A DNA stretch of 64,000 nt from Helianthus annuus. Its lineage: Eukaryota > Streptophyta > Magnoliopsida > Asterales > Asteraceae. The stretch is taken from contig NC_035438.2 of the NCBI RefSeq assembly GCF_002127325.2, forward strand, positions 144,203,787 to 144,267,786, given 5' to 3'. A program made the position numbers and the translations under genes. Of this stretch, positions 23,312 to 33,835 are shown in pieces (within the stretch, counting starts at the first letter, position 1; every line of letters starts with the position of its first letter). The notes below the pieces were generated by a model, which was not told the DNA's origin, made no database searches, and saw only the letters and a program-made list of their open reading frames with translations.

Positions 23312-24711
23312 CGCATATCAGGTATGGTCTGGCTGAAGACCTTTAAACTTAGCACTCTCGGGAGGCAGCCCGAGGTTGTAGAGTATTGTATTTGTGTTTT
23401 GTTTAGTTTTGTTTTGCTTTGTTTGGTTTTGTTGTGGTGTTGTGTTTGTGTTTTGGCAGGTTATTATGTTTCAATCCTCGTGGATGCAATGATTCAAGTG
23501 TGGGGATGTTTGGCAACATCCCCATTGAGATATCGGCGAATCCAAGAGATGTTTATGAACCGGTCCGATTACCGCAGCTGCATCACTACCAACACTGCTG
23601 ATTTACTAATCAGGTTGTGTCTTGTTCTCATTTTGTGCACCTTTGTATATATTCATGTTTAAGTTTACGGTTGGGCGGATGGGTGGTGTTTAATGTGTTT
23701 GATGTGTTTATGGATTGTGAAAGTTGGTGGTGTTTTTAGTTATATATATAAAAAAAACCAAAAAGAAATTTGTGGTTTGAGTTGAACAGCTTTTGGGTGA
23801 TGTTAAAGAGTTAAGCGATCAAATCTTCCCAAAACCGTACATTGGGGACAATGTATCCCAAGTGTGGGGATGGGGAGAAATTTTGAGGTTTTTGAAAATT
23901 TTTAAATCAAGCTAAACAATGTGAGAATTTGAACACCGTGGATTAACCCCAAATGATGCACCGGCAACCCTTAATACCCTTTGTTCTTGGTGAGAGTTGA
24001 AGCCACACATGTAAATAAATAATACTTGTCTTGATGAGAGTGGCGGGGTGCATAAGAACTTGTGCCTTAATACGGTTTGAGTCCTTAGTTGAATGTGAAT
24101 GTAAAAAGGATAAGGGCAACTAGGTAGCCTCGTCTTGGTGAGTGCGAGTGTGGGATTTGGGGGGTTGGACCTTATTAATTATATATATGAGCATGGTTGC
24201 GAGAGGGGCGGGGGTTTGGACATTTAGTTGCCCATTTTGTGCCTAAAAGCCGATCATTTGTTACCCCTTAGCTAGTTTCCCAAAAAAATTTACCCGACTT
24301 AACCCGGTCTTATAGTGTTAGTAGTTGTTTTAGTAGTGTGTAGATATGTTATAGTGTTATGTTGAATATTTGATTGAAAAAAAGAAAAAAAAAAGAAAAA
24401 AAAAAGAGAAAAAAAGCAATGAAAAAAAAAGTGAAAAAGCAATGAAAAAGAAAAAAAAAGTGATGTTGAGTTGTCTTGTATATAGAAGTTATGTCATGTT
24501 TATTGTTTGTTTCATTGTGTAATAAAAGACCGGGTTAAGTCCTTCACTACTACATATATATTCCATTTCCTACCCGTACACCTAGCCACGTTACAACCTT
24601 AAAGCCCTTTGATTTGCATTCATGTTTGGCACTTGTTAGGAGAAGGACCGATTTAGGTACAAGCCTATAGTTGTGAACCACCCGTTTGCCTTTTGTGTGT
24701 CTAGCTCATAG
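23312..24711 (+). other. E5 internal non-coding region with PPT-like and homopurine tracts
   Basis: No gene is seen. CAAGTGTGGGGA-type tracts, like the true polypurine tract at 42763, occur at 23495-23507 and 23859-23872 (and at 23106-23118 in the ORF). A GA-rich stretch of about 100 bases with almost no C or T lies at about 24378-24480. E6 is inserted at 24717; the remaining 143 bases of E5 internal DNA lie at 42633-42775. Confidence 0.7.
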
Positions 24712-25050
24712 TTGCTTGTAGGTCCCCCGGAGGTCGAGGTTAAACCTTATCCTTGTTATGTTTAACACACTAGCAAGTGCGGAATCCAAGCTAGAATGCA
24801 AACCGGTAGTTTATATGAGAACACAAGCTACAAAGAGAAAGGTAGACACACAAGATATCAAAGTTTTCTCTTGTATTTCAGTGGACACGGTTACAGCCTT
24901 TGACCAAACTGAAAATACGCTCTCTACAAGACTAAGCTCACTCACATAATGAAGTGAACACATTACATGACTATATATACCCATAACAGTTAGTCTGGTC
25001 GAAGGATTAGATAGACTGATCGAAACATCATCTATCGATCAGACACCTAC

Positions 25051-25170
25051 CGAAGGATCCACATATCCTCGAAGGATGTAACCTTCGAGGTCCATATATA
25101 TCCATCGAAAGTTTATCTTTCGAGCTCATCGAAGGATCTAAACAATCCTTCGATGACTCATCCTTCGACA
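25051..25170 (-). promoter_or_regulatory. Palindrome cluster upstream of the E6 TATA box
   Basis: Inverted repeats follow one another: CCTCGAAGG (25067-25075) with CCTTCGAGG (25082-25090), TCGAAAG (25105-25111) with CTTTCGA (25117-25123), and CATCGAAGGAT (25127-25137) with ATCCTTCGATG (25145-25155). In the other LTR the first becomes an 11-base-arm palindrome with a 2-base centre (42341-42364). All share the core CGAAGG/CCTTCG. Palindromic LTR motifs are described for Sireviruses; function here is inferred. Confidence 0.6.
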
Positions 25171-26154
25171 CAAAACATGTTACAAAATGTTCTAACTGTT
25201 TGGCCAAGTCTGTCACACCCCAACCGATGGCGGAATCATCGGGGCGCGGCACTGAGCGAAACAGATTGTTCAGAAGTTTCCACAACAACTATCATACAAT
25301 TCAGTTATATAACACGTCCCATACCGTGTCCCAAACAATAACCAGTTATCATAGAAAGCAACTAAACAATATGGGAACTGTTCCGACCACTCGGATACTT
25401 AATTATTACAGACCAAATGTAAATATTGTTTTAAGACCTCTAGACGACTACTGTGGATCTTACTGACTACAAGTGCCAGTACAAGATCTACAGATAATTA
25501 TGGCCCTGGAACAGGTACGTGGACACCGTCCTACGGACACAGACTCCTAGAAGTTTATTATTGTCTCGCTTCCCTAGCACGCTAGTAGCTTAAACACCTG
25601 TCACATACGTTAAAATAAGAGTCAATACATATAATGTAAAGGTGAGTACACAAGTTTGATATAGCATATAAAGTTCGGATAGTTTACGCATAACCAAGCA
25701 CGTACACAAGGGCAAACGATGCACGTAAATTATCAACATGGGACCATCGATACCAACGACTTCGGGTTGACTGTCCGAGACAGTTCGCAATGCATGATTA
25801 CCACCGTAATCCATGCAAGTAATTGTCCTTAGCAACCCCCGTGTGAACGGGTGCTGAGTCCAAACTATAGTACTATGTTGCTAAAGCAGGTAGATAGCAC
25901 TCCACGTGTAAACATAATAAACAGCAATCATTTAGACAAGTAATACATGCAAATAGGTTAGCGTTCAAATAGTTGTGTTGATTGTGATTTTGATAGTTTA
26001 CGTATGTAACACCCAAAAGTGCTAACAGCAAAAAGGGATCGAGTATACTCACAGTGATTGATTGTGGATTGAAGGGAGCACTGAGAATAGGTTAGCCTGA
26101 ATAGTTCGATAACACAACGATGAGTAACGCGGAAAAAGTAAACAAAGGGAAACT

Positions 26155-26690
26155 GGATCGGATAGGCCAATCGATCGGACAGCAGTTCGATCGAGTGGGC
26201 TGTTCGATTGGTTTGAAAGTCCGTTCGAATATCCATTCGATCGGCTGGCTGGCTCGATCGGCTGGTTCCTTCAAGTGGATTGTTTCTTCCTTTGATGTGA
26301 AGGATGTGTTTGTGTATGATGGTTTGTACTACCTCTCAAGTTGGTCGATCGAACTGCTGTTCGACCGGTTACCCCAACCGATCGGTTAGCACTTTGCTGC
26401 TTTCAAGTATGTCACTCGATCGGTTGGTATATTCGATCGGGTGACACTCCAATGCTTTGAAAAGTCTAAGTGTTTTTAAAGTATAGTATCTCATGATCCG
26501 AGCAGTAATGATTACAATCGAATGGCGTAGCCGATCGAACAGTACCTCGTCAATACTACACTTTGTGAGTTGGTGAGTCTAAGTGCTGGTCGATCGGTTA
26601 GCCTAGTCGATCGGCTGGCATAGTCGTTCGGTTGGGCTGTTCGATCGAACAGCCTAGCCGTTCGGCCAGCTTCTCGATTTGGTTAACTTA
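26155..26690. repeat. Dense CGATCG / TTCGATCG motif field in the E3 LTR
   Basis: More than a dozen copies of CGATCG and near variants (often TTCGATCGAAC halves beside CAG or GGCTGG) occur in 540 bases. They are downstream of the predicted start site, so they would be in the RNA. The same field is at 34780-35315 in the other LTR. Confidence 0.7.
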
Positions 26691-27339
26691 TCACCTAACA
26701 CTTGGTTATTCCCGTTGTTTGTTGGTGTTTTAGAGATATTTTGACTACGAGTTGAATCACAAAACTGAAGTCCCTATTTAGCCTACTGACTTGAGCAGGA
26801 ATCACCCAGACTCGGTCAGAGACGGTTTGGAACCCAAGTTTAAGTTTAACCCGGAATCGGTATATCTCTTGGTAGAACTCGAATCTTGAACCACGTGTTT
26901 GTTTAGGTTGATTTGTAAATCGGTTCAAGTCTCGTTTTCACCTTCTTGAGTGTAAAAGAGTTGAAAGATAGATGAAAACCCATCTTCCAATCCTTTTCCA
27001 CCGTGAAATGTTAAGATCTATGGAAGATTTTAGGTTATTGATGTAGAGATCGGTCAGATCTAGCTTATTCATGGTTGAATGAAGTCAAGAACATGAAGTT
27101 CTTGATGAACACCAAGAACACCATGATGACATCACTCAAGAACACCTAGATCTTGGTGATTTCATGGATGAAAATCGGATTTTGAAAGATAGAAAGATGG
27201 AGAATCGATTAATGAACAAAAACGTACAGAGATTGGAGTGAAATACTTACCGGTTTGAGAGAAATCTTGGATTTAGTGAGAAAAAGTGGCTGGTCGGTCA
27301 GAGCTTTTCCAAAAGTGGAAAGCTTGACAAGGACAGCCC

Positions 27340-27507
27340 TATTTATAGGCTTCCAAAAGAGGAAAGGTCAGCTGATCGAGCAGCATTCCTGATCGAGCAG
27401 CTGTCCGATCGAACAGTCCTGTTCGATCGGCTAGCCTGTTCGATCAGGTTGCCCTGTTCGATCGGCTAGCCTGTTCGATCAGGTTGCCCTGTTCGAACGG
27501 CTTGCCT
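27340..27507 (-). promoter_or_regulatory. E3 LTR promoter: TATA box with tandem GTTCGATC repeats
   Basis: CTATAAATAG lies at 27349-27340 on the minus strand. From about 22 bases upstream come GATCGAGCAG and GATCGAACAG sites. Two exact 35-base tandem units follow (27418-27452 and 27453-27487), each holding two TGTTCGATC sites, and then a partial third. Confidence 0.65.
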
Positions 27508-28048
27508 GATTTTGAGTGTTTCGCGACGATTTTCGATATTTCGAGTTCGATGAACGATAATTTGAGAATGTTAGAATTCCTAATCAAATTACTTTTAGTC
27601 CTAACTACTATATCTAACATACAAGCGTCCTTACAACTTGTTTCCAAAGTCGGTCTCGATTGAGTTTGATTCACCTTCGAGTCTTGATTGATTTGATTGA
27701 TTCACCACACACTTTAACATAAAAGTAAACATGCACAAATAACACATAAGGCACACACACACACGTATAAAAAGTACTAAAATCCCCACACTTGAGTTTG
27801 ATGATTGATTTGATTAGCTTGATTATTGATTGACTAGCTTTATTGCGTTGTTACTTCCTATCACACACAATCGGTCGTTGATTCACAGTTCGATTATCGG
27901 TCGATTTGGTTTAATTATACAACACTTACTCCAAATAATACGAAAATCAAAATGAAACTAAAATGAAATTAATCTTTATTAATCTTTAATTCCAATAACA
28001 GTCAACACTTGATCTTGACTTTGACCTTGGAAAACACGGGGTGTTACA

Positions 28049-28063
28049 GTCTCCCCTCCTTTA
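28049..28063 (-). other. E3 polypurine tract
   Basis: The minus strand reads AAAGGAGGGGAGAC and abuts the TGTAACACCCCG start of the 3' LTR. E4 has the same tract at 49746-49760. Confidence 0.85.
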
Positions 28064-28135
28064 GGGAATTTCGTCCCGAAATTAGGCCGAGAACCGTACA
28101 TCGCCGTGTGATTTTACCTATTTGATGCTTCAGAT

Positions 28136-31100
28136 CTACCTGAATAACTGCGGGTACTTGGCCTTCATGTCACTTTCGAGTTCCCAAGTGAACTCCGCGC
28201 CTCGTTTGCCTTCCCATCGTACTTTTACAATAGGAATGCGAGAGCGTCTGAGTTGCTTGGTCTGTCGGTCCATGATTTCGACAGGCTTTTCCACGAAGTG
28301 TAGAGTCTCATTGACCTGAAGATCGTCGAGTGGTATTATAGAGTCGTGGTCGGCTACGCATTTTCGAAGGTTTGAAATATGGAAAGTCGGGTGGACATTG
28401 CTGAGTTCCTCCGGTAATTCGAGTTTGTAGGCAACTTTACCGATCCTTTCCAGAATCTTAAAAGGTCCAACGAATCGTGGCGCAAGTTTCCCTCTCTTGC
28501 CGAATCGAACTACTCCCTTCCAAGGCGATACCTTTAGGAGCACGTAGTCGCCAACTGCAAATTTGCGGGGCCTGCGTCGTTTATCGGCGTACATCTTTTG
28601 TCTATCCCGGGCCTTTACCAAATTTTCCCTTATTTGGTGGATCTTGTCAGTCGTTTCTTGTAGAATCTCGGGCCCAGTCAATTGTGAATGACCGACCTCG
28701 TGCCATACAATAGGCGAGCGACATCTCCTACCATACAGGGCTTCGAAAGGTGCCATTTCGATGCTGGAGTGATAGCTATTATTGTACGAAAATTCGACCA
28801 ACGGTAGGTGTTTGCTCCAACTACCACCAAAATCAATAACACACGCACGGAGCATGTCTTCAATAGTACGAATCGTTCTTTCAGTCTGCCCGTCGGTTTG
28901 CGGGTGGAATGCGGTACTCAAATTCAGCGTCGTACCCAGAGCTGCTTGAAAAGTTTCCCACAATCTCGATGTAAACCGAGCATCGCGATCCGAAATGATG
29001 TCTCGAGGCGTACCATGATTCTTAATGATCTCGTCGGTGTAGATTTGGGCTAGTTTGGCCACCTTATAGTCTTCTCGTATTGGCAGAAAGTGGGCTGATT
29101 TGGTTAGACGGTCGACTATAACCCAAATACTGTCGTGACCTGATGGCGTGGTCGGAAGCTTAGTTATGAAATCCATAGCTATACTTTCCCACTTCCATAC
29201 GGGTATCGGCGGTTGTTCGAGTAAGCCTGAGGGTCTTTGGTGTTCAGCCTTGACTCTTGCACAAGTTAAACAGCTACCAACATATAGAGCAATATCCCTT
29301 TTCATCCCAGGCCACCAGTACTTGTAGCGAAGGTCTTGGTACATTTTGTCCGCACCGGGATGAATGGAATATCGGGATTTGTGGGCTTCGTTCATGATAA
29401 TCTTTCGCAAATCTGTCCTCCTCGGAACCCAGATTCGGTCCAGATAATAGAATATTCCGTTGGCTTTGCTCACAAGCTGAGTTCCATCGTGATAGATTCG
29501 CTCTTTCTTTAACGTACGCTCGTTAAAGCAAGCGTGTTGTGCTTCGCGGATGAGAGCTTCGAGGTTATACTGAGCCTGGATGTTTCGAACACCTATCACG
29601 TAATTCTTTCTGCTGAGGGCGTCTGCAACTACATTCGCCTTGCCTGGGTGATAACGGATCTCACAGTCGTAGTCGTTGAGAAGTTCTACCCATCGGCGTT
29701 GACGCATATTGAGTTCCCTCTGGTTAAAGATATGTTGTAGGCTCTTGTGATCGGTGAAGATCGTACACTTTGTACCATACAGGTAGTGTCGCCAAATCTT
29801 TAAGGCAAAGACAACTGCGCCTAGCTCGAGGTCATGGGTTGTATAGTTCTTCTCGTGGATTTTGAGCTGTCGGGATGCGTAAGCTATAACCTTGTCTCGT
29901 TGCATGAGAACACAGCCTAGTCCAAGGTTTGAAGCATCACAATAGACCACGAAGTCATCGCTTCCGTCCGGCAGTGTAAGAACTGGTGCATGGCACAGCA
30001 TGTGTTTGAGGGTTTGGAAAGCAGTCTCCTGTGCGGTTCCCCACACAAAAGGCTTGTCTTTGTGAGTAAGGGCGGTAAGCGGTACAGCAATCCTTGAGAA
30101 TCCTTCGATGAATCTCCGATAGTAACCAGCTAATCCGAGAAAAGAGCGAACTTCTGACGGATTCCTTGGCGTAACCCATCCCTTGACTGCCTCAATCTTT
30201 GCAGGATCAACGTGTATACCCCGACTATTCACAATGTGACCCAGAAACTGAACCTCCTCCAACCAGAACTCACACTTGGAGAATTTGGCGTAGAGTTGGT
30301 TTCCCTGAAGCAACTCGAGAACCAATCGCAAATGCTGCGCATGTTCGGCCCTCGATCTGGAATAAATCAGGACATCGTCGATAAATACAATGACAAAACG
30401 GTCTAAGAATGGTTTACACACGCGATTCATCAGATCCATAAAGACCGCGGGTGCGTTGGTCAAACCAAAAGGCATGACAACAAATTCGTAGTGGCCGTAT
30501 CGGGTTCGAAAAGCGGTTTTGGGGATGTCTTCCTCTTGAATCCGCAACTGATGGTAGCCTGAACGTAGATCAATCTTGGAGAAACACTGAGCACCTTGTA
30601 ATTGGTCAAACAGGTCATCGATTCTTGGTAAGGGGTATCGGTTCTTGATGGTCAGCTTGTTCAATTCCCGGTAATCGATGCACATCCGGAACGACCCGTC
30701 CTTCTTCTTGACAAAAAGGACTGGCGCGCCCCATGGAGAAGTGCTCGGGCGAATGAAGCCTTTTTCAAGTAACTCTTGGAGTTGGTTCGAGAGTTCTCGC
30801 ATCTCAGATGGAGCGAGTCGATACGGAGCTTTGGCTATCGGGTTGGCTCCTGGAATAAGGTCGATTCGAAAGTCGATATCACGACTTGGAGGTAATCCAG
30901 GAAGATCATCAGGGAACACCTGAGGAAATTCTCGGACAACAGGAACATCATTGACTTCAATTTTCTTTTTCTTGTCCGTCTCTGCTACAACAATGTTGGC
31001 CAAGAAGGCTCGATATTCCTTGCGGAGATATTTGCGAGCTTGAAGACAGGACATGAGCTTGAGATCTTTCGCAGTAGTTTCACCATAAACACATAGAACA

Positions 31101-32758
31101 TCACCACTAGCTAGCACAAAACGAATCATCTTATCAGCACACACAACTTCAGCATGGTTTTCACGAAGAAAGTCCATGCCTACTATGACATCGAAACTCC
31201 CGAGTTGCATTGGAATGAGATTAATCGGGAATATATGATTGTTGAGCTTGAGAGTACAATCACGGAGCACAGAATTGACAGCAATGGTTCTTCCGGTAGC
31301 GACTTCTACTTCGAAGGGTGTCGAAAGATAAGAGCGCTTACGTCTAAGAAGCTTCTCAAATTCAAATGACACAAAGCAGTTATCGGCTCCAGTATCAAAC
31401 AAACATGATGCATATATACCATTCACAAGGAACGTACCATTGACCACGTTGTTGTCAGCTTGAGCCTGGCGTGCGTTGATGTTGAAAGTTCTGGCGTGAG
31501 CGGCTTGTTGCTGAGGCTGTTGTTGTTGTTGCTGGGGTTGTTGAGCTTCTTGTTTCACCACCCTGTTCGGGCACCGGTTTGCGAAGTGGTTAGGGTCACC
31601 ACATGCAAAGCAGGTCCGAACATTGTTTGTTGGGGCCTGTGCAGCTTGAGGAGCTTGAGGAGCTTGAGGAGCAGGGAGTAGAGCCTGGTTAACAGCAGCT
31701 TGAGCTTGAGCTTGACGGGGACCATAGCGACAACTCGCAGTGAAATGCCCGTAGACGTTACAGTGAGCGCAGAATCGGCAGGCCACACCCACCGGGTGAT
31801 GGTAAGAACATGTAGCACAGAGTGGGTGGGGGCCGGTGTACGCACGCTTTGCTGGCGGCGCATTGATCACTGGCGCAGTGCGCTGTGGTTGTTGTTGTTG
31901 TGGCGGTACTGACTGAAGTGGGGTAGCATTGGTTGCAGCAGCGCAACTCTTCTTCTTTCTTCTTCTTGAGGACTTGGAGGCTTGAGCAGTAGGGTTGTCG
32001 GTTGATGCTGTGGTGACTTGATGCAGAGACTTGTTTGGCTTATCCCAGACACCAGCCTTAACTCGCTTGTCGTTAATCTCAGCGGCGAGTAGGTAGGTTT
32101 CCTCGATCGTTGCGGGTTTGGCGGCGTGAACAAAATCTGCGACACAATCCGGAAGAGCACGGATGTATTTCTTGATGGTCATGTCAGAAGTCTTGACCTG
32201 GTCTGGACAGATAATGCTCAGCTGCTTGAAACGGGCAGTGAGACCAGCGTTGTCGCCCTCCTTCTGCTTGATACTCCAGAACTCATCCTCCAACTTTTGG
32301 CGTTCGTGGGGAGGACAGAATTCGTCCATCATGATCGATTTCAACTCCTTCCATGTCAGCTCGTATGCAGCGTCGTTCCCGCGCTTGTTCCTTTCTGCGG
32401 TCCACCAGTCCAAAGCCCGCGACTGGAAGACACCGGTAGCATTGAGAGTACGGAGATGATCTGGGCATCCGCTTTGGCGAAGGGTAACTTCCACAGAGTC
32501 AAACCAATGAAACAGAGCCGTAGGGCCATCTTCACCGGTAAACTCTTTTGGCCCACATGCCTTGAATTGTTTGAAGCTAAAAGTAGCTTTGTTGGAGTCT
32601 TTGGGCGTGAGGGTTCGGGATTCCTCAGATGACTTGCTTGCGTTCTCGAATACTTCACTCACAGCCTTTGCTACTGTTTTAGAGAGGATAGCAGCAAAAC
32701 GACGATCTCTCTTCTCCCGACGAGTAAGACGTTGACGAGGCCTTGATGATGACGACAT
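28136..32758 (-). CDS. E3 Gag-Pol polyprotein (chromovirus), intact, 1540 residues
   Basis: One open frame codes for the whole machinery of a Ty3/gypsy chromovirus. Counting from a TTG three codons before the first ATG (at 32758), the domains are: Gag core about 60-240; CCHC knuckles at 333-346 and 386-399; protease with DTGA at 458-461; RT about 650-830 with FIDD at 795-798. RNase H with YCDAS starts near 942. The integrase HHCC finger has H1129, H1136, C1166 and C1169, and the catalytic triad is D1199, D1260 and E1296. A GPF module follows near 1434 and a chromodomain-like end at about 1511-1542 (VKVRWEG...FTWELE). All key residues are present and there is no stop or frameshift. Chromodomains of this type steer integration to heterochromatin, which fits its nested position. 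Gln- and Pro-rich linkers flank the second knuckle. The family call is firm; Tekay is inferred from LTR length and chromodomain type. Confidence 0.96.
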   Translation of the reverse strand: MSSSSRPRQRLTRREKRDRRFAAILSKTVAKAVSEVFENASKSSEESRTLTPKDSNKATFSFKQFKACGPKEFTGEDGPTALFHWFDSVEVTLRQSGCPDHLRTLNATGVFQSRALDWWTAERNKRGNDAAYELTWKELKSIMMDEFCPPHERQKLEDEFWSIKQKEGDNAGLTARFKQLSIICPDQVKTSDMTIKKYIRALPDCVADFVHAAKPATIEETYLLAAEINDKRVKAGVWDKPNKSLHQVTTASTDNPTAQASKSSRRRKKKSCAAATNATPLQSVPPQQQQPQRTAPVINAPPAKRAYTGPHPLCATCSYHHPVGVACRFCAHCNVYGHFTASCRYGPRQAQAQAAVNQALLPAPQAPQAPQAAQAPTNNVRTCFACGDPNHFANRCPNRVVKQEAQQPQQQQQQPQQQAAHARTFNINARQAQADNNVVNGTFLVNGIYASCLFDTGADNCFVSFEFEKLLRRKRSYLSTPFEVEVATGRTIAVNSVLRDCTLKLNNHIFPINLIPMQLGSFDVIVGMDFLRENHAEVVCADKMIRFVLASGDVLCVYGETTAKDLKLMSCLQARKYLRKEYRAFLANIVVAETDKKKKIEVNDVPVVREFPQVFPDDLPGLPPSRDIDFRIDLIPGANPIAKAPYRLAPSEMRELSNQLQELLEKGFIRPSTSPWGAPVLFVKKKDGSFRMCIDYRELNKLTIKNRYPLPRIDDLFDQLQGAQCFSKIDLRSGYHQLRIQEEDIPKTAFRTRYGHYEFVVMPFGLTNAPAVFMDLMNRVCKPFLDRFVIVFIDDVLIYSRSRAEHAQHLRLVLELLQGNQLYAKFSKCEFWLEEVQFLGHIVNSRGIHVDPAKIEAVKGWVTPRNPSEVRSFLGLAGYYRRFIEGFSRIAVPLTALTHKDKPFVWGTAQETAFQTLKHMLCHAPVLTLPDGSDDFVVYCDASNLGLGCVLMQRDKVIAYASRQLKIHEKNYTTHDLELGAVVFALKIWRHYLYGTKCTIFTDHKSLQHIFNQRELNMRQRRWVELLNDYDCEIRYHPGKANVVADALSRKNYVIGVRNIQAQYNLEALIREAQHACFNERTLKKERIYHDGTQLVSKANGIFYYLDRIWVPRRTDLRKIIMNEAHKSRYSIHPGADKMYQDLRYKYWWPGMKRDIALYVGSCLTCARVKAEHQRPSGLLEQPPIPVWKWESIAMDFITKLPTTPSGHDSIWVIVDRLTKSAHFLPIREDYKVAKLAQIYTDEIIKNHGTPRDIISDRDARFTSRLWETFQAALGTTLNLSTAFHPQTDGQTERTIRTIEDMLRACVIDFGGSWSKHLPLVEFSYNNSYHSSIEMAPFEALYGRRCRSPIVWHEVGHSQLTGPEILQETTDKIHQIRENLVKARDRQKMYADKRRRPRKFAVGDYVLLKVSPWKGVVRFGKRGKLAPRFVGPFKILERIGKVAYKLELPEELSNVHPTFHISNLRKCVADHDSIIPLDDLQVNETLHFVEKPVEIMDRQTKQLRRSRIPIVKVRWEGKRGAEFTWELESDMKAKYPQLFR

Positions 32759-33818
32759 GGTCTGCAATAGACATCGCCATAGGGCTCAACACAACGAATT
32801 CGAATCTCGCACGTCTTAGTTTACTAAAGCTCAGAATCACGTCGCATCTCACGTCACGTAACACATGTAAACACATAAACACATAATCACAAAGACACAT
32901 AAGCACAGAAGCAACTCAAGCACAGAAGCAATTAAGCAAGTAGAGCACTTAATTTCCTAAACACGTACGAAATTTTATCACAGAAGCAGTCAGAAAACAG
33001 AAACCTATATCCACCTGTCGAGTATCGTTTGTTTTGCATATCGGATAGCATCACATTGTATCGTCTAACTTAGTCGTATAGCGTAGCCTAGCACACTGGT
33101 TTCGTTTAGATCACATCTCCAGAGATTTGAATCAAGATAGGATAGCAACAAAAGTCACGCCGATTGATAGCAAATGGAGTAACCCGCAAATTTTAAAACA
33201 CGTAAACAGGTAAATCATATAAAATCAACAAAGCAACACTCAAATCGGAGATGGGATAGTCTGCGGCTACTAGACTTTGACTAACCATGGCAATTTAACT
33301 ATTCACAGTTGACTTGTCGTCACTTTCGACTCTAGGGGACATGTTTATGCCTCGATTCTTGGGCATTACGCATGCGCATTCTAGGTCATACTCGTGAGTT
33401 CAAGTCGTTGGAGTCCGTCAATTGCCTTGGCGAGATAAAGTAAAGTCGGAATAACTGCCAAGGTTAGGGTTTCACCCCTAGCTTAGCAATTTCTTCCTTG
33501 TTTTAAGAAAATTTAGAGGAAGTTTTCATCAATCCATGGGTTTCAGCCCCGAATTTGGTATAACTTTCCCCCCGTTTGATAGAAAAATCACACAAAATAA
33601 TTAGCAAAATTTTGTATTTTCAGGCAGGAATTTGCGGATTTCACTCCTAATCCTGTCCAAATTACAAAATTTGGCTCGGAGTTCGGATGTAATGATAGAA
33701 TAGAAGGAAACAACATAAATCAAGCACATAAACTTGGTCTCTTGGTTCCTAACTATAGTCTAGGTTTCTAAGACAGCGATCCGGACTAGATCGTGTCTAA
33801 CCTAATTCCCTATAGTTA
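32759..33818 (-). other. E3 leader between PBS and gag, with hairpins
   Basis: About 1.06 kb without a gene. Three hairpins with a related tip lie at 33457-33487 (tip GGGTTTCACCCCTA), about 33528-33558 (tip GGGTTTCAGCCCC, weaker stem) and 33621-33659 (tip GGATTTCACTCCTAA). The stems differ from one to the next. In the element RNA this is the usual site of packaging and dimerisation signals. Confidence 0.6.
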
Positions 33819-33832
33819 TGGCTCTGATACCA
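33819..33832 (-). other. E3 primer-binding site (tRNA-iMet)
   Basis: The minus strand reads TGGTATCAGAGCCA, three bases from the 5' LTR that starts at 33836. Confidence 0.92.
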
Positions 33833-33835
33833 ATC

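Larger units (their letters stand above)
25211..28048 (-). repeat. E3 3' LTR
   Basis: It runs from TGTCACACCCC to GGGTGTTACA. The minus-strand TATA box (CTATAAATAG, 27349-27340) is followed upstream by tandem GATCGAAC-type repeats. A second, larger field of the same motif lies downstream at 26155-26690. A (CA) run lies near 27754-27764. Confidence 0.95.

Noticed and set aside
25590..27674. Several 60-92-codon frames that occur identically in both E3 LTRs
   Set aside because: Identity is due to the LTR duplication itself. No start context, motif or codon bias supports coding.
31555..32658. Frames of up to 168 codons opposite or out of frame with the E3 gag
   Set aside because: They overlap the intact Gag-Pol frame and are rich in residues expected from reading Gln/Pro codons in the wrong frame.
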